A DNA stretch of 36,897 bases from Lonepinella sp051851555. Lineage in GTDB: Bacteria; Pseudomonadota; Gammaproteobacteria; Enterobacterales; Pasteurellaceae. Positions 1 to 8,202 of the stretch are shown here, in pieces. A program made the position numbers and the translations under genes. The stretch lies in assembly GCF_051851555.1 (NCBI RefSeq), contig NZ_JBPDVH010000012.1, positions 1-36,897 on the forward strand, given 5' to 3'. The notes beneath the pieces were generated by a model. The model made no database searches. It saw nothing but the letters and a program-made list of their open reading frames with translations, and was not told where the DNA came from. Position 1 is the stretch's first letter, and every line of letters starts with the position of its first letter.

Positions 1-189
1 AACTGCTTGCTGCTGATGCTGATGAATCTGCTTTAGTCGCTGAGCTATCCGCTGCTGACGCTGAACTGCTTGCGGCTGATGCTGATGAATCTGCGTTAGT
101 CGCTGAACTATCGGCTGCTGACGCTGAACTGCTTGCTGCTGACGCTGATGATTCCGCTTTGGTTGCTGAACTATCCGCTGCTGTCGCTG
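1..189 (-). repeat. 63-bp tandem repeats in adhesin stalk
   Basis: Three consecutive 63-bp units (1-63, 64-126, 127-189) differ by a few bases each and continue off the left edge. Each encodes 21 residues, exactly three heptads of the Ala/Ser/Asp coiled coil, so copy-number change would keep frame and coiled-coil register while altering stalk length. The part just N-terminal (about 190-260) repeats the same theme as single 21-bp (7-residue) units. Confidence 0.88.
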
Positions 190-2296
190 AAGATTCTGCT
201 TTAGTTGCTGAAGATTCCGCTTTGGTTGCTGAGCTGTCCGCTGCACTCGCTGAACTTTCTGCTGCCGTAGCAGCTGATGTCGCAGAACTTGCGGCGGCAA
301 CGGCCGTACTCGTAGCGCTTTCGATTTTGTCTAAATTCGCTGTAACAGTTGATGCCGCTGCAGATGCACTTGATTCCGCAGCAGCGGCACTACTTGCGGC
401 TGAACTTGCCACAGTAATAGCCTCTTCAGCAACACTCGCCACGGCGTATAATTGGCTACCATTGATCGCATCTGTTGAAGTGGCATCTACACGGCCTGCG
501 GCGACATTTTGAATTTGGCGTACTGATTTATTAGCGGCATCCCCCACAGACACCACACTTAATGTCATTGAATCTGTTGCTGTACCTGCATAAGCAATAC
601 TTTTTTCTGTGCCTGTAGCATCTTTATAGGTCAACGTCGTGGCATTGGTTGCATTATGTGCGGTAGTCACAGTATTGTTACCCAAAGCAACTGAACCCTC
701 AACACTCGCTGTCGCCTCACTACCTAAAGCGGTAGCATTCGCCGCAGTCGCATCAGCTCCACCACCAATTGACGTGCCATTTGCCGCCGTCACGGTGGTT
801 CCCCAACCTACTGCAACACCCACGGCAGCATCAGTACTCACATTGGCACTTGGACCAATCGCCACGGAAGATAAGCCTGACGCATTGGAATTCCAACCGT
901 TGGCAATAGATTTCGCACCACCTGCAGTGGCGTTATAACCAATTGCAGTTGCCGTTGTTCCTGTGGCTGTTGAATTCGTCCCTAAGATCGTTGATTGATA
1001 TGCATTAGCGTCAATGGTATTGTTTGAACCCACCACCACACTTTCATTGGCTGTTACGTTGATATTACGACCGATCCCAACTGAATCGCTATTGATCACA
1101 CTGACGTTACTACCGACAGCAACAATATTTGATGCGGTTGAACCATCAACAGCAGCAGTGACATTGGAACCAATCGCTACGCTATCATTATTGCCAGCTG
1201 TGGTTTTAGTACCAATCGCTGTGGCATTAGTTGCAGTAGCATTAGCACTGTAACCATAAGCAGAGGTATTGTCACCTTCCGCTAAAGCGGTTGTACCGAC
1301 AGCTGTTGCATTGGTACCAGTAGCGTTACTGTAATAACCAATTGCCGTGGTATAGTCACCAATCGCTTCACTATTTTGACCATAAGCAGAAGCAGAAATA
1401 CCGGTAGCATTCGCACCGTAACCGCCGGCAATCGCACCGTTGCCATTTGCAACAGAAGCCGAGGCTAACGCTGCGGAGCCAATACCTGTTGCACTAGCTT
1501 TATTACCTAACGCCACAGAAAAATTAGAGGTCGCACTCGCTGCTTGACCCACTGCGGTAGATTTCGCTGCTGTGGCATTTGCTCCCGATCCGACAGCGAC
1601 GGCATCCGTAGCGGCCACGGAGTTACGTCCGTAAGCTGAACCTCCAGCTTGTGCGCTTGAGTTTGAGCCTGCTGCTGTTGAGAAATTGCCGATTGCTTTG
1701 GCCTGATAACCTAATGCGGTTGAACGGTAGCCCGTTGCATTTGAACTGCCACCAAAAGCGGAGGCTCCAAAAACATTTGAACTCGCTGGATCCGTATAAG
1801 CGACTGCGCCAGCCCCCACTGCAGTAGCATTTAGGCCCGTTGCGTTTGCTCCCGCACCAATGGCCGTAGTTTGTTGAGAATTAGCGGTAGTACCTGTACC
1901 AACGGCAACACTTTTAATACTCGTTGCATTAGCACTTTGGCCTACGGCTACCCCTTGTTGAACGGAATTAGAGGCATAACCTACGGCAACCCCATTCGCT
2001 GCTGATGTCGCATCAGCACCAACGGCTGTCGCACCAGCACCTTGCGTGGTCGTTGCACCCGGTCCAACTGCCACAGACAAATCAAACGCATTACTCGCTC
2101 CATCGGTCGCATAACTAGCAGCCTGAGCATTCGTCACCAACGCCCCCATCCCTGCAGCCACAGATAACGCTACTTTTGTGATATTTTTACGCAGATCAAC
2201 TCTCTTTGCTCCTTTTCTGTTTGACTTGGTTAATTCTGATGTCACGACAAAACATTGCGCTGCGTGACTCCAAATAATTTTGAAAATTTTATTCAT
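1..2296 (-). CDS. Trimeric autotransporter adhesin (YadA/Hia type), N-terminal part
   Basis: This is a surface adhesin of the type V secretion (trimeric autotransporter) class. The frame is open without a stop from the ATG at 2296 to the window edge (765 residues), so the C-terminal beta-barrel anchor lies outside. Residues 1-59 are an extended signal peptide: it begins MNKIFKIIWSHAAQCFVV, the ESPR signature of large autotransporters, then a hydrophobic core and a probable AQA|A cleavage site. Residues about 60-560 are YadA-head repeats of the AVGxxAxAxG/AIGxxA type. A neck follows at about 580-617, with SVGDAANKSVRQIQNVAAG and NGSQLYAV. From about 618 on there is a Ser/Ala-rich coiled-coil stalk of heptads such as AESSATK. 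Expression is probably phase-variable because of a 7-bp tandem repeat in the leader. The Shine-Dalgarno is weak. The class is clear; the exact homologue and the ligand are unknown. Confidence 0.93.
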   Translation of the reverse strand, partial: MNKIFKIIWSHAAQCFVVTSELTKSNRKGAKRVDLRKNITKVALSVAAGMGALVTNAQAASYATDGASNAFDLSVAVGPGATTTQGAGATAVGADATSAANGVAVGYASNSVQQGVAVGQSANATSIKSVAVGTGTTANSQQTTAIGAGANATGLNATAVGAGAVAYTDPASSNVFGASAFGGSSNATGYRSTALGYQAKAIGNFSTAAGSNSSAQAGGSAYGRNSVAATDAVAVGSGANATAAKSTAVGQAASATSNFSVALGNKASATGIGSAALASASVANGNGAIAGGYGANATGISASAYGQNSEAIGDYTTAIGYYSNATGTNATAVGTTALAEGDNTSAYGYSANATATNATAIGTKTTAGNNDSVAIGSNVTAAVDGSTASNIVAVGSNVSVINSDSVGIGRNINVTANESVVVGSNNTIDANAYQSTILGTNSTATGTTATAIGYNATAGGAKSIANGWNSNASGLSSVAIGPSANVSTDAAVGVAVGWGTTVTAANGTSIGGGADATAANATALGSEATASVEGSVALGNNTVTTAHNATNATTLTYKDATGTEKSIAYAGTATDSMTLSVVSVGDAANKSVRQIQNVAAGRVDATSTDAINGSQLYAVASVAEEAITVASSAASSAAAAESSASAAASTVTANLDKIESATSTAVAAASSATSAATAAESSASAADSSATKAESSATKAESSATAADSSATKAESSASAASSSASAADSSATNADSSASAASSSASAADSSATKADSSASAASS

Positions 2297-2434
2297 TTAA
2301 AAAACTCTATAATGGTTATATTTCGATAAAAAAGTGAAAAAGACAGGCTTTAACTTCGTTATCACGTAAGCCCTGAACACCAATCCACAGCCTTTCTGTC
2401 ATTTCACATCACTTTAATTTGCAGATTAGACGTG

Positions 2435-2504
2435 TTAGGAATTAGGAATTAGGAATTAGGAATTAGGAATTAGGAATTAGGAATTAGGAATTAGGAATTA
2501 GGAA
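2435..2504. repeat. Heptanucleotide tandem repeat, 10 copies of TTAGGAA
   Basis: Ten perfect copies of TTAGGAA (TTCCTAA on the minus strand), followed by a partial TTA. The tract begins directly after a TATAAT box on the minus strand and lies 139-208 bases upstream of the adhesin start codon, so it would fall at or just after the transcription start. Perfect short tandem repeats of this kind mutate by slipped-strand mispairing. Confidence 0.97.
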
Positions 2505-2532
2505 TTATACTGGAAATCTTGCCTTTCAGCAA
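2504..2532 (-). promoter_or_regulatory. Candidate sigma-70 promoter of the adhesin gene
   Basis: On the minus strand TTGCTG (2532-2527), a 17-bp spacer and a perfect TATAAT (2509-2504). The last base of the -10 box is the first base of the repeat tract, so transcription would start inside the 7-bp repeats. A second, weaker AT-rich candidate (TATAAC, near 2315-2320) lies closer to the start codon. Confidence 0.6.
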
Positions 2533-2617
2533 GAAAAGAAGTGTAAAGACAGTGTAAAGATTTATTTGATTTTATTAGCTTTTTTTACATTCCCTTAACA
2601 AAAACCAACTGTTTTTC

Positions 2618-2626
2618 ACCGCACTT
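2618..2626 (-). other. DNA uptake signal (intergenic)
   Basis: Exact ACCGCACTT, the complement of the Haemophilus-type uptake core, in an AT-rich stretch between ispH and the adhesin promoter. Confidence 0.85.
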
Positions 2627-2668
2627 TTTTGCCATCATTTATTCAGCCGTTTCATATAATTATACTTA

Positions 2669-2690
2669 ACCCCGCCACGGAGTACGGGGT
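2669..2690. terminator. Possible weak terminator after ispH
   Basis: A perfect 6-bp stem ACCCCG/CGGGGT with a 10-base loop lies 20 bases past the ispH stop. Only a broken T/A-rich tract follows on the minus strand, so it may instead be an intergenic repeat remnant. Confidence 0.3.
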
Positions 2691-2710
2691 GATCGCCATA
2701 AAAAATGAGG

Positions 2711-3655
2711 CTACTCTACTGCCTTAATGCGCAACTCTTTCGGCACTTCAAATACGGTATCTTCTTCTTGTCCTGCCAATTCTTCCACTTCAGTGACGCC
2801 CAATTCTTTTAAGCGGCTGATCACCGATTGCACCAACACTTCAGGCGCTGAGGCACCTGCTGTCATGCCGATGGTTTCTACACCAATGAGCCAGTTCGGA
2901 TCAATATCGGCGGCATCGTCTAATAATTTCGCAGGCGTACCCATTCGGTTAGAAAGCTCTGCCAAGCGGTTGGAATTGGAGGAATTTTTAGATCCGACGA
3001 CAATCACAAGATCAGATTTTTCCGCCAAATCTCGCACCGCTTGCTGACGGTTGGTGGTGGCATAACAAATATCATTTTTGCGAGGGCCTTGAATGCTTGG
3101 ATATTTTTCCTTTAACGCCTCAATCACATCTGCAGTATCATCAATGGACAACGTGGTTTGGGTCATAAAGGTGAGATCTTCGTCATCTCGCAATTTAAGT
3201 TTGGCAATATCTTCCACATCTTCCACTAAGAAGATACCGCCGTCATCATTGCTATATTGTCCCATGGTACCTTGCACTTCGGGGTGTCCTTGGTGTCCGA
3301 TCAAAATGGCTTTGGTGCCTTTTTTACTGGCTCGGGCCACTTGCATGTGGACTTTGGTCACCAATGGACAAGTGGCGTCAAATACTTTCAATTCCCGATC
3401 TTTGGCTTCTTGTCGCACCGCTTGTGACACACCGTGAGCGGAGAAAATCACAATCGCCCCATCAGGCACTTCGCTTAATTCTTCCACGAAAATTGCCCCA
3501 CGTTCACGCAAACCATTTACCACAAAACGGTTATGCACCACTTCGTGACGCACGTAAATAGGGGCACCATGAATTTCTAAGGCAAGCTCAACAATGCTAA
3601 TGGCACGATCGACACCGGCACAAAATCCCCGAGGGTTGGCTAAAATAATTTTCAC
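2711..3655 (-). CDS. ispH: 4-hydroxy-3-methylbut-2-enyl diphosphate reductase
   Basis: Last enzyme of the MEP isoprenoid pathway; it reduces HMBPP to IPP and DMAPP using a [4Fe-4S] cluster. The three cluster cysteines of the family are present in GFCAGVDRA (Cys12), FDATCPLVTKVH and DICYATTNRQQAV. The length of 314 aa is normal. The start codon is GTG (3655-3653) and overlaps the lspA stop codon by one base (TAGTG), so translation is probably coupled to lspA. It is the last gene of an lspA-ispH unit, an arrangement common in gammaproteobacteria. Confidence 0.97.
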   Translation of the reverse strand: MKIILANPRGFCAGVDRAISIVELALEIHGAPIYVRHEVVHNRFVVNGLRERGAIFVEELSEVPDGAIVIFSAHGVSQAVRQEAKDRELKVFDATCPLVTKVHMQVARASKKGTKAILIGHQGHPEVQGTMGQYSNDDGGIFLVEDVEDIAKLKLRDDEDLTFMTQTTLSIDDTADVIEALKEKYPSIQGPRKNDICYATTNRQQAVRDLAEKSDLVIVVGSKNSSNSNRLAELSNRMGTPAKLLDDAADIDPNWLIGVETIGMTAGASAPEVLVQSVISRLKELGVTEVEELAGQEEDTVFEVPKELRIKAVE

Positions 3656-4158
3656 TATTTTTTCTCCACCTTATTTTTATCACCGTTTTTTAATGCGTCT
3701 AGCACTAATAAACCGGCTCCCACACAAATGGCAATATCGGCCACGTTAAACACCGGATAATGCCAATCCTGCCAATAAAAATCAAAAAAATCCACCACAA
3801 AACCGTGATACATGCGATCCACCATATTACCTAATGCACCGCCGATAATTAAGGCATAAGCGGTGTTTTGTAGCTTTTGAAGTGCGGTGTTTTTTTGCAA
3901 TAAATAAACTAATATGGCGGAAATGGCTAAGGCTAATACAATAAAAAAGTATTTTTGCCAACCACTGTGATCAGCGAGAAAACTAAAGGCTGCACCGGTG
4001 TTGCGAGCGTAGGTGAGGTTAAAAATAGGGAGGATGTTAATGCTTTCGTAGAGTTGGAAGTTTTCTACGATAAGGTATTTGGTCGCAAGATCGACGATAA
4101 AGGCGATAAGGGCGAGCCAGAGGTAATGTAAGCCAGTTTTGTTTTGTTTTGATGTCAT
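3655..4158 (-). CDS. lspA: Lipoprotein signal peptidase (signal peptidase II)
   Basis: Inner-membrane aspartyl protease that removes signal peptides from diacylglyceryl-modified prolipoproteins, the step after Lgt, which is also encoded in this window. It is 167 aa with four hydrophobic segments. The two catalytic aspartates sit in the conserved motifs GNMVDRMYHGFVVDFFDF and FNVADIAI. It overlaps ispH by one base. An ATAAAA-rich candidate -10 lies just upstream, but no clear Shine-Dalgarno is visible. A 442-base gap with repeat elements separates it from ileS, whereas in E. coli the two genes are nearly contiguous. Confidence 0.97.
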   Translation of the reverse strand: MTSKQNKTGLHYLWLALIAFIVDLATKYLIVENFQLYESINILPIFNLTYARNTGAAFSFLADHSGWQKYFFIVLALAISAILVYLLQKNTALQKLQNTAYALIIGGALGNMVDRMYHGFVVDFFDFYWQDWHYPVFNVADIAICVGAGLLVLDALKNGDKNKVEKK

Positions 4159-4190
4159 TTTTTGTTTTTTATAAAATGGGTTGATTTTAA

Positions 4191-4454
4191 TTTAAATCGG
4201 GTTTCGCCGTTGGCGACTTACTTTTTCTTTGCTCGTGCAAAGCAAAAGTAAGCAAAAAGAAAGCACGCCCCGATTTTGCCTTGTTTCCTGAAAATGCCTT
4301 AATTTGCTTAACGGAAAATGGCTGAACTCGCTACGCTCACAAACGCTTTAGCGTTTGAACGTTGCTTTAGCAACGATCCGTAGGGCGAACGCAGTGAGTA
4401 AACAGACGCCATTTTCCTACAAATTAAGCCATTTTCAGGCGGCAAAGACGGGGA
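4191..4454. repeat. Structured intergenic element, copy 1 (between ileS and lspA)
   Basis: Non-coding element that is nearly identical to copy 2 (8740-8941). It starts with a hairpin with 16-nt arms and a TCGT loop (4217-4232/4237-4252). Next come GCACGCCCC and a long stem of 20-nt arms (4287-4306/4420-4439), with an inner GGAAAATGGC/GCCATTTTCC stem. The apical part carries about 60 bases absent from copy 2, including two mini-hairpins with TTTA loops (AAACGC-TTTA-GCGTTT and CGTTGC-TTTA-GCAACG). It may extend to about 4513, where AGGCGGTTCAGACGGGG occurs; the complement of that string begins copy 3. No transposase is present. Confidence 0.85.
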
Positions 4455-4559
4455 TTTGTCTATCTAATCCCAAAAACTGAGTTGCTCAACAGGCGGTTCA
4501 GACGGGGGCCCGTTACGTCCCTATCTATTATATTTACTACAAAAATTATGCTCATTATT

Positions 4560-4594
4560 CCCTCTCCCTTTGGGAGAGGGTTAGGGTGAGGGTT
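4560..4594. repeat. Solo CCCTCTCCC hairpin repeat
   Basis: A 9-bp hairpin CCCTCTCCC-TTT-GGGAGAGGG followed by TTAGGGTGAGGGTT, just past the ileS stop codon. It matches each half of the inverted pair at 35437-35552, with one or two differences, and is structurally like the ends of the DUF559 unit at 24607-25036. Confidence 0.85.
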
Positions 4595-4600
4595 CCTCAC

Positions 4601-7405
4601 CTACGCAAATTTCCGCACTTCGCCATTGCCATTGACATTTTCTTCGCAGCGTGAACACAAGGTGTTTTCTGCTGGGCTGTCGGAATAGTGCCAACAACGT
4701 GGGCATTTGTGGTGAGCAGAACGAATCACTTTGATCGCTAAGCCTTTTACTTCGCCCTCGGCTACGTCGGCTGTGGCCAATGGTTTTACATCGGCTTTTG
4801 ATGTAATCGTGACGAAACGTAATTCATTGCCTAATTTTTCTAATAAGGTTTGGTATTCTTGATTCGCAAAAATCGTCACTTCTGATTCTAAGCTACCACC
4901 AATCACTTTGTCATTACGTGCGGTTTCTAATACACGGTTGATTTCATCACGTACGGTTAACACTTGTTGCCAGTAAGCATCATCAAATTGTGTATTTGAA
5001 TCTAAGGCAAATAAGCCGTTGTAAAATTCTTCGGTAAACACAAATTCACTGCGTTCACCTGGGATATAATGCCAGATTTCATCCGCAGTAAAGGATAAAA
5101 TCGGGGCGATCCAACGCACTAAGGCCTCGGCAATATGCCATAATGCGGTCTGACAGCTACGGCGTGCAAGGCTGTCCGCTTTGGTGGTGTATTGACGGTC
5201 TTTGATAATATCTAAATAGAATGACCCCATTTCAATGGAACAGAATTTCATCAAACGTTGCACCACAGCGTGGAATTGATAATTATCGTAATTGTCTTTA
5301 ATTTCATTTTGTGCCTGTAATGCACAATCCACGGCCCAACGGTCTAAGGCGATCATGTCTTCTGGTTTGACAAGATCACGTGTTGGATCAAAACCGTTTA
5401 AGTTCGCTAATAAGAAACGAGCGGTGTTACGAATGCGGCGATAACTGTCGGCAGCACGCTTTAAGATTTCATCTGAAACCGTCATTTCACCGGTATAGTC
5501 TGTGGAGGCCACCCAAAGGCGTAAAATATCCCCACCAAATTTATCCATCACCTGTTGTGGGGTGACGATATTGCCGATAGATTTTGACATTTTGCGACCT
5601 TGACCATCCACCGTGAAACCATGGGTCAGCACTTGTTTATAAGGGGCTTTATTGTCCGTTGCCGTGGAAAGCATTAACGATGACATAAACCAACCACGAT
5701 GTTGATCGGAACCCTCTAAATACATATCCGGTTCATTACCACCAAATTCAGGGCGGTGTGGCGCTACCGCAGAATAGGTGGATCCCGAGTCAAACCACAC
5801 ATCAAGAGTATCTGGCACTTTGTGGTAATGTGCTGAATCGTCACCAAGCAAGTCTTTTGGATCGAGATCCCACCAAGCCTGAATGCCGTTTTGTTCCACT
5901 AATTTTGCCACTTGTTCAATTAATTCTTGCGTGCGTGGGTGTAATTGTTCGGTTTCGTTATGAATAAACAAAGCTACCGGCACACCCCAAGTACGTTGAC
6001 GTGAGATACACCAGTCTGGGCGGTTTTCCACCATTTTTTCAATACGAGCTTGACCCCAATCTGGGATCCAACGGACTTTTTTAATTTCGCTTAATGCCTG
6101 TTGACGTAACCCTTTGGTTTCCATACCAATAAACCATTGTGGAGTGGCACGGAAAATCACTGGGGTTTTGTGTCGCCAACAATGTGGGTAGCTGTGGCGG
6201 ATTTTTTCTAATTTGAGTAATGCCCCCACCTCGTCTAATTTTTCTAACACTTTGCCGTTGGCCTCAAACACGCCAAGGCCTGCAAAAAATTCTGTTGAGC
6301 TGATAAATTTACCGTCATTGCCAACCAATCCAGCCATGCCAATATCATATTGACGCGCCACCACATAGTCGTCTTGACCGTGATCTGGTGCAGTATGCAC
6401 TAAACCCGTACCGCCGTCTAAGGTGACGTGATCGCCTAAAATAAACGGCACTTGATAGGCATAAAATGGGTGATTGAATGGCAATAATTCCAGATCGGCA
6501 CCTTGGGCAGAACCAAGTACTTTCCAACTTTCTACGCCAATGGCTTTCGCCACCGATTCCACCAATTCTTTGGCCAAAATCAAACGTTCTTCACCGAATT
6601 GCACCACTTGATAATCAAATTCTGCATTTAACGCAATGGCTTTATTAGACGGAATGGTCCAAGGGGTAGTGGTCCAAATCACTGCGGATAATTTGCCTTG
6701 CCCTTTTTCAGTTAAATTAAAGGCTTTTTCCACCGCACTTTCATCGGCGGCTTGGAATTTTACATAAATAGACGGTGAAGTTTTATCTTCATACTCGACT
6801 TCCGCCTCGGAAAGCGAAGAGGCACAATCTAAACACCAATATACCGGTTTTGCCCCTTTGTATAAGTGTCCATTCGCTACCGCTTTACCAAACGCACGGA
6901 TAATATTCGCCTCGGTCGCAAAATTCATGGTTAAATAAGGATTATCCCAATCCCCAATCACGCCCAAACGGATAAAATCTTTTTTCTGCCCCGCCACTTG
7001 CTCTGCTGCATATTTACGGCATTCCGCACGAAATTCCGCCGCGGTCACTTTTTGATTTGGCTTACCCACTAAGGCTTCTACTTTTAATTCAATCGGCAAG
7101 CCGTGACAATCCCAACCAGGTACATAAGGTGAATCATAACCTAATGCCGTTTTGGATTTGACAATCATATCTTTTAAGATTTTGTTCACTGCATGACCGA
7201 TATGAATTGTGCCGTTTGCATAAGGAGGGCCGTCATGCAAAATAAAGGTTTTCTTGCCTTTGCCTGCTTGGCGAATTTTGCTATAAAGATGCTTATCGTA
7301 CCAATTTTTTAACATAGCGGGTTCACGTTTCGCCAAATCCCCACGCATTGGAAAACCTGTTTCAGGCAGGTTTAAGGTATTTTTGTAATCAACTTGTTCT
7401 GACAT
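4601..7405 (-). CDS. ileS: Isoleucyl-tRNA synthetase
   Basis: Class I aminoacyl-tRNA synthetase that charges tRNA-Ile and edits mischarged valine. The 934-aa length is typical of the proteobacterial enzyme. The HIGH motif is seen as GTIHIGH near residue 68 and the KMSKS loop as GRKMSKSIGN near 604, with the CP1 editing domain between them. The C-terminal zinc finger is intact, with cysteines 901/904 (CPRC) and 917/920 (CSRC). The gene is followed by a hairpin repeat and a structured element before lspA. ribF, which precedes ileS in E. coli, is not upstream here. Confidence 0.98.
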   Translation of the reverse strand: MSEQVDYKNTLNLPETGFPMRGDLAKREPAMLKNWYDKHLYSKIRQAGKGKKTFILHDGPPYANGTIHIGHAVNKILKDMIVKSKTALGYDSPYVPGWDCHGLPIELKVEALVGKPNQKVTAAEFRAECRKYAAEQVAGQKKDFIRLGVIGDWDNPYLTMNFATEANIIRAFGKAVANGHLYKGAKPVYWCLDCASSLSEAEVEYEDKTSPSIYVKFQAADESAVEKAFNLTEKGQGKLSAVIWTTTPWTIPSNKAIALNAEFDYQVVQFGEERLILAKELVESVAKAIGVESWKVLGSAQGADLELLPFNHPFYAYQVPFILGDHVTLDGGTGLVHTAPDHGQDDYVVARQYDIGMAGLVGNDGKFISSTEFFAGLGVFEANGKVLEKLDEVGALLKLEKIRHSYPHCWRHKTPVIFRATPQWFIGMETKGLRQQALSEIKKVRWIPDWGQARIEKMVENRPDWCISRQRTWGVPVALFIHNETEQLHPRTQELIEQVAKLVEQNGIQAWWDLDPKDLLGDDSAHYHKVPDTLDVWFDSGSTYSAVAPHRPEFGGNEPDMYLEGSDQHRGWFMSSLMLSTATDNKAPYKQVLTHGFTVDGQGRKMSKSIGNIVTPQQVMDKFGGDILRLWVASTDYTGEMTVSDEILKRAADSYRRIRNTARFLLANLNGFDPTRDLVKPEDMIALDRWAVDCALQAQNEIKDNYDNYQFHAVVQRLMKFCSIEMGSFYLDIIKDRQYTTKADSLARRSCQTALWHIAEALVRWIAPILSFTADEIWHYIPGERSEFVFTEEFYNGLFALDSNTQFDDAYWQQVLTVRDEINRVLETARNDKVIGGSLESEVTIFANQEYQTLLEKLGNELRFVTITSKADVKPLATADVAEGEVKGLAIKVIRSAHHKCPRCWHYSDSPAENTLCSRCEENVNGNGEVRKFA

Positions 7406-7475
7406 ATTTTTACCAATTTATAAATTTACATAAAAGAGAGCGTATTAACCAAAATTAATACAAAGGAATGCACGC

Positions 7476-7504
7476 ATTATACGCTGAAATAAGGAAAGAT
7501 TAAA
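7476..7504 (-). promoter_or_regulatory. Candidate promoter of ileS
   Basis: Perfect TATAAT on the minus strand (7481-7476), preceded at 17 bp by a weak -35 (TTTAAT, 7504-7499). It lies about 70 bases upstream of the ileS ATG, in the gap after the unrelated small gene pair. Confidence 0.5.
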
Positions 7505-7570
7505 CCTAAATTACATTGCCCCAAAAGGGACTATGATATTTAGCAATAAATAGTATCAACGCTATTAATA

Positions 7571-7993
7571 TCAGTTACCCTTTTGAATATAACTATCAAT
7601 CAACATTCTGATTTTTCTCATTAAATCAGGTTTATTTTTTTCAGTTTTAGAACCAAATAGTTGATTATGATTGGCAAGAAACCTGACACTAAAACTAAAT
7701 TCATCATCTCGGCGTAACACGAGTAAAGGATCATTGTTTTCGGAAATTCTGGCATGAAAGAGATCAATGTACCATGGACTGGATCCGACAACTGAATTAG
7801 AGTCTTTTAATCTGCCTATTTTACGTTCACTGTCATTTTCGTAAATTTCTACATAACCTTGATTTTCCCATTGAATGAGTAAATCAAAAATATTATCTTC
7901 ATATTGCTTTAGTATTTCATCTGTAAAACCCAATTCTTTGCTAATTTCCGAAAATAGGCTATTTAGTTGAACCGTGGAGATGATTTTTTGCAT
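7571..7993 (-). CDS. Hypothetical protein, 140 aa, second gene of an overlapping pair
   Basis: I do not recognise a family. The frame is open from 8074, but the ATG at 7993 is chosen because AAGGAAG precedes it by six bases; earlier Met codons have no such site and lie inside the upstream gene. The product begins MQKIISTVQLNSLFSEISKE. It is soluble-looking, charged and rich in Glu, Lys, Asp and Asn, with a central segment SSPWYIDLFHARI and no signal peptide or membrane segment. It overlaps the upstream 60-aa gene by 35 bases in another frame, so the two are probably co-translated. The layout resembles a toxin-antitoxin or toxin-immunity pair, but nothing in the sequence proves that. Confidence 0.7.
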   Translation of the reverse strand: MQKIISTVQLNSLFSEISKELGFTDEILKQYEDNIFDLLIQWENQGYVEIYENDSERKIGRLKDSNSVVGSSPWYIDLFHARISENNDPLLVLRRDDEFSFSVRFLANHNQLFGSKTEKNKPDLMRKIRMLIDSYIQKGN

Positions 7994-8141
7994 AATAAAC
8001 TTCCTTGAAATGGGCCAACTTTTCTTCCCGAGTATTGCCTTGAATTTTAATATTTTCTCCCACGACATCACCATATTGAATCAAGGTATGTATTAATTCA
8101 GCATTGGCTGGTGGTGTGATTATTTTCTCTTGCTGTATCAT
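7959..8141 (-). CDS. Hypothetical small protein, 60 aa, first gene of an overlapping pair
   Basis: Family not recognised. The start is supported by GGAG about nine bases upstream of the ATG at 8141. The product begins MIQQEKIITPPANAELIHTL, has a charged helical middle (NTREEKLAHFKEVYY) and ends in HGSTK; there is no membrane segment or signal peptide. Its 3' end overlaps the 140-aa gene by 35 bases. Its size and position would suit an antitoxin or small partner protein, but that is inference from layout only. Confidence 0.6.
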   Translation of the reverse strand: MIQQEKIITPPANAELIHTLIQYGDVVGENIKIQGNTREEKLAHFKEVYYAKNHLHGSTK

Positions 8142-8202
8142 GGTCTTTTCTCCATACTCTCGTTGTTGGAAATTCTATCAATATTAGGGTATGAAGTCAA
8201 TT

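Noticed and set aside
159..1253. Three plus-strand open frames (159-512, 639-938, 1014-1253) with Ala/Val/Thr-rich products
   Set aside because: They are antisense to the adhesin, and their composition is that expected from reading a repetitive Ala/Gly/Thr-rich gene backwards. The minus frame is open over all 2296 bases with a recognisable ESPR, head, neck and stalk.
2435..2504. CRISPR array
   Set aside because: The repeats are 7 bp and contiguous, with no spacers and no cas genes.
4159..4600. Insertion sequence between ileS and lspA
   Set aside because: The region is built of hairpins repeated elsewhere in the window but has no transposase frame, no IS-type terminal repeats and no clear target duplication.
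7994..8074. Longer N-terminus for the 140-aa hypothetical protein
   Set aside because: No ribosome binding site at 8074, and the stretch lies inside the 60-aa gene; AAGGAAG is well placed for the ATG at 7993.
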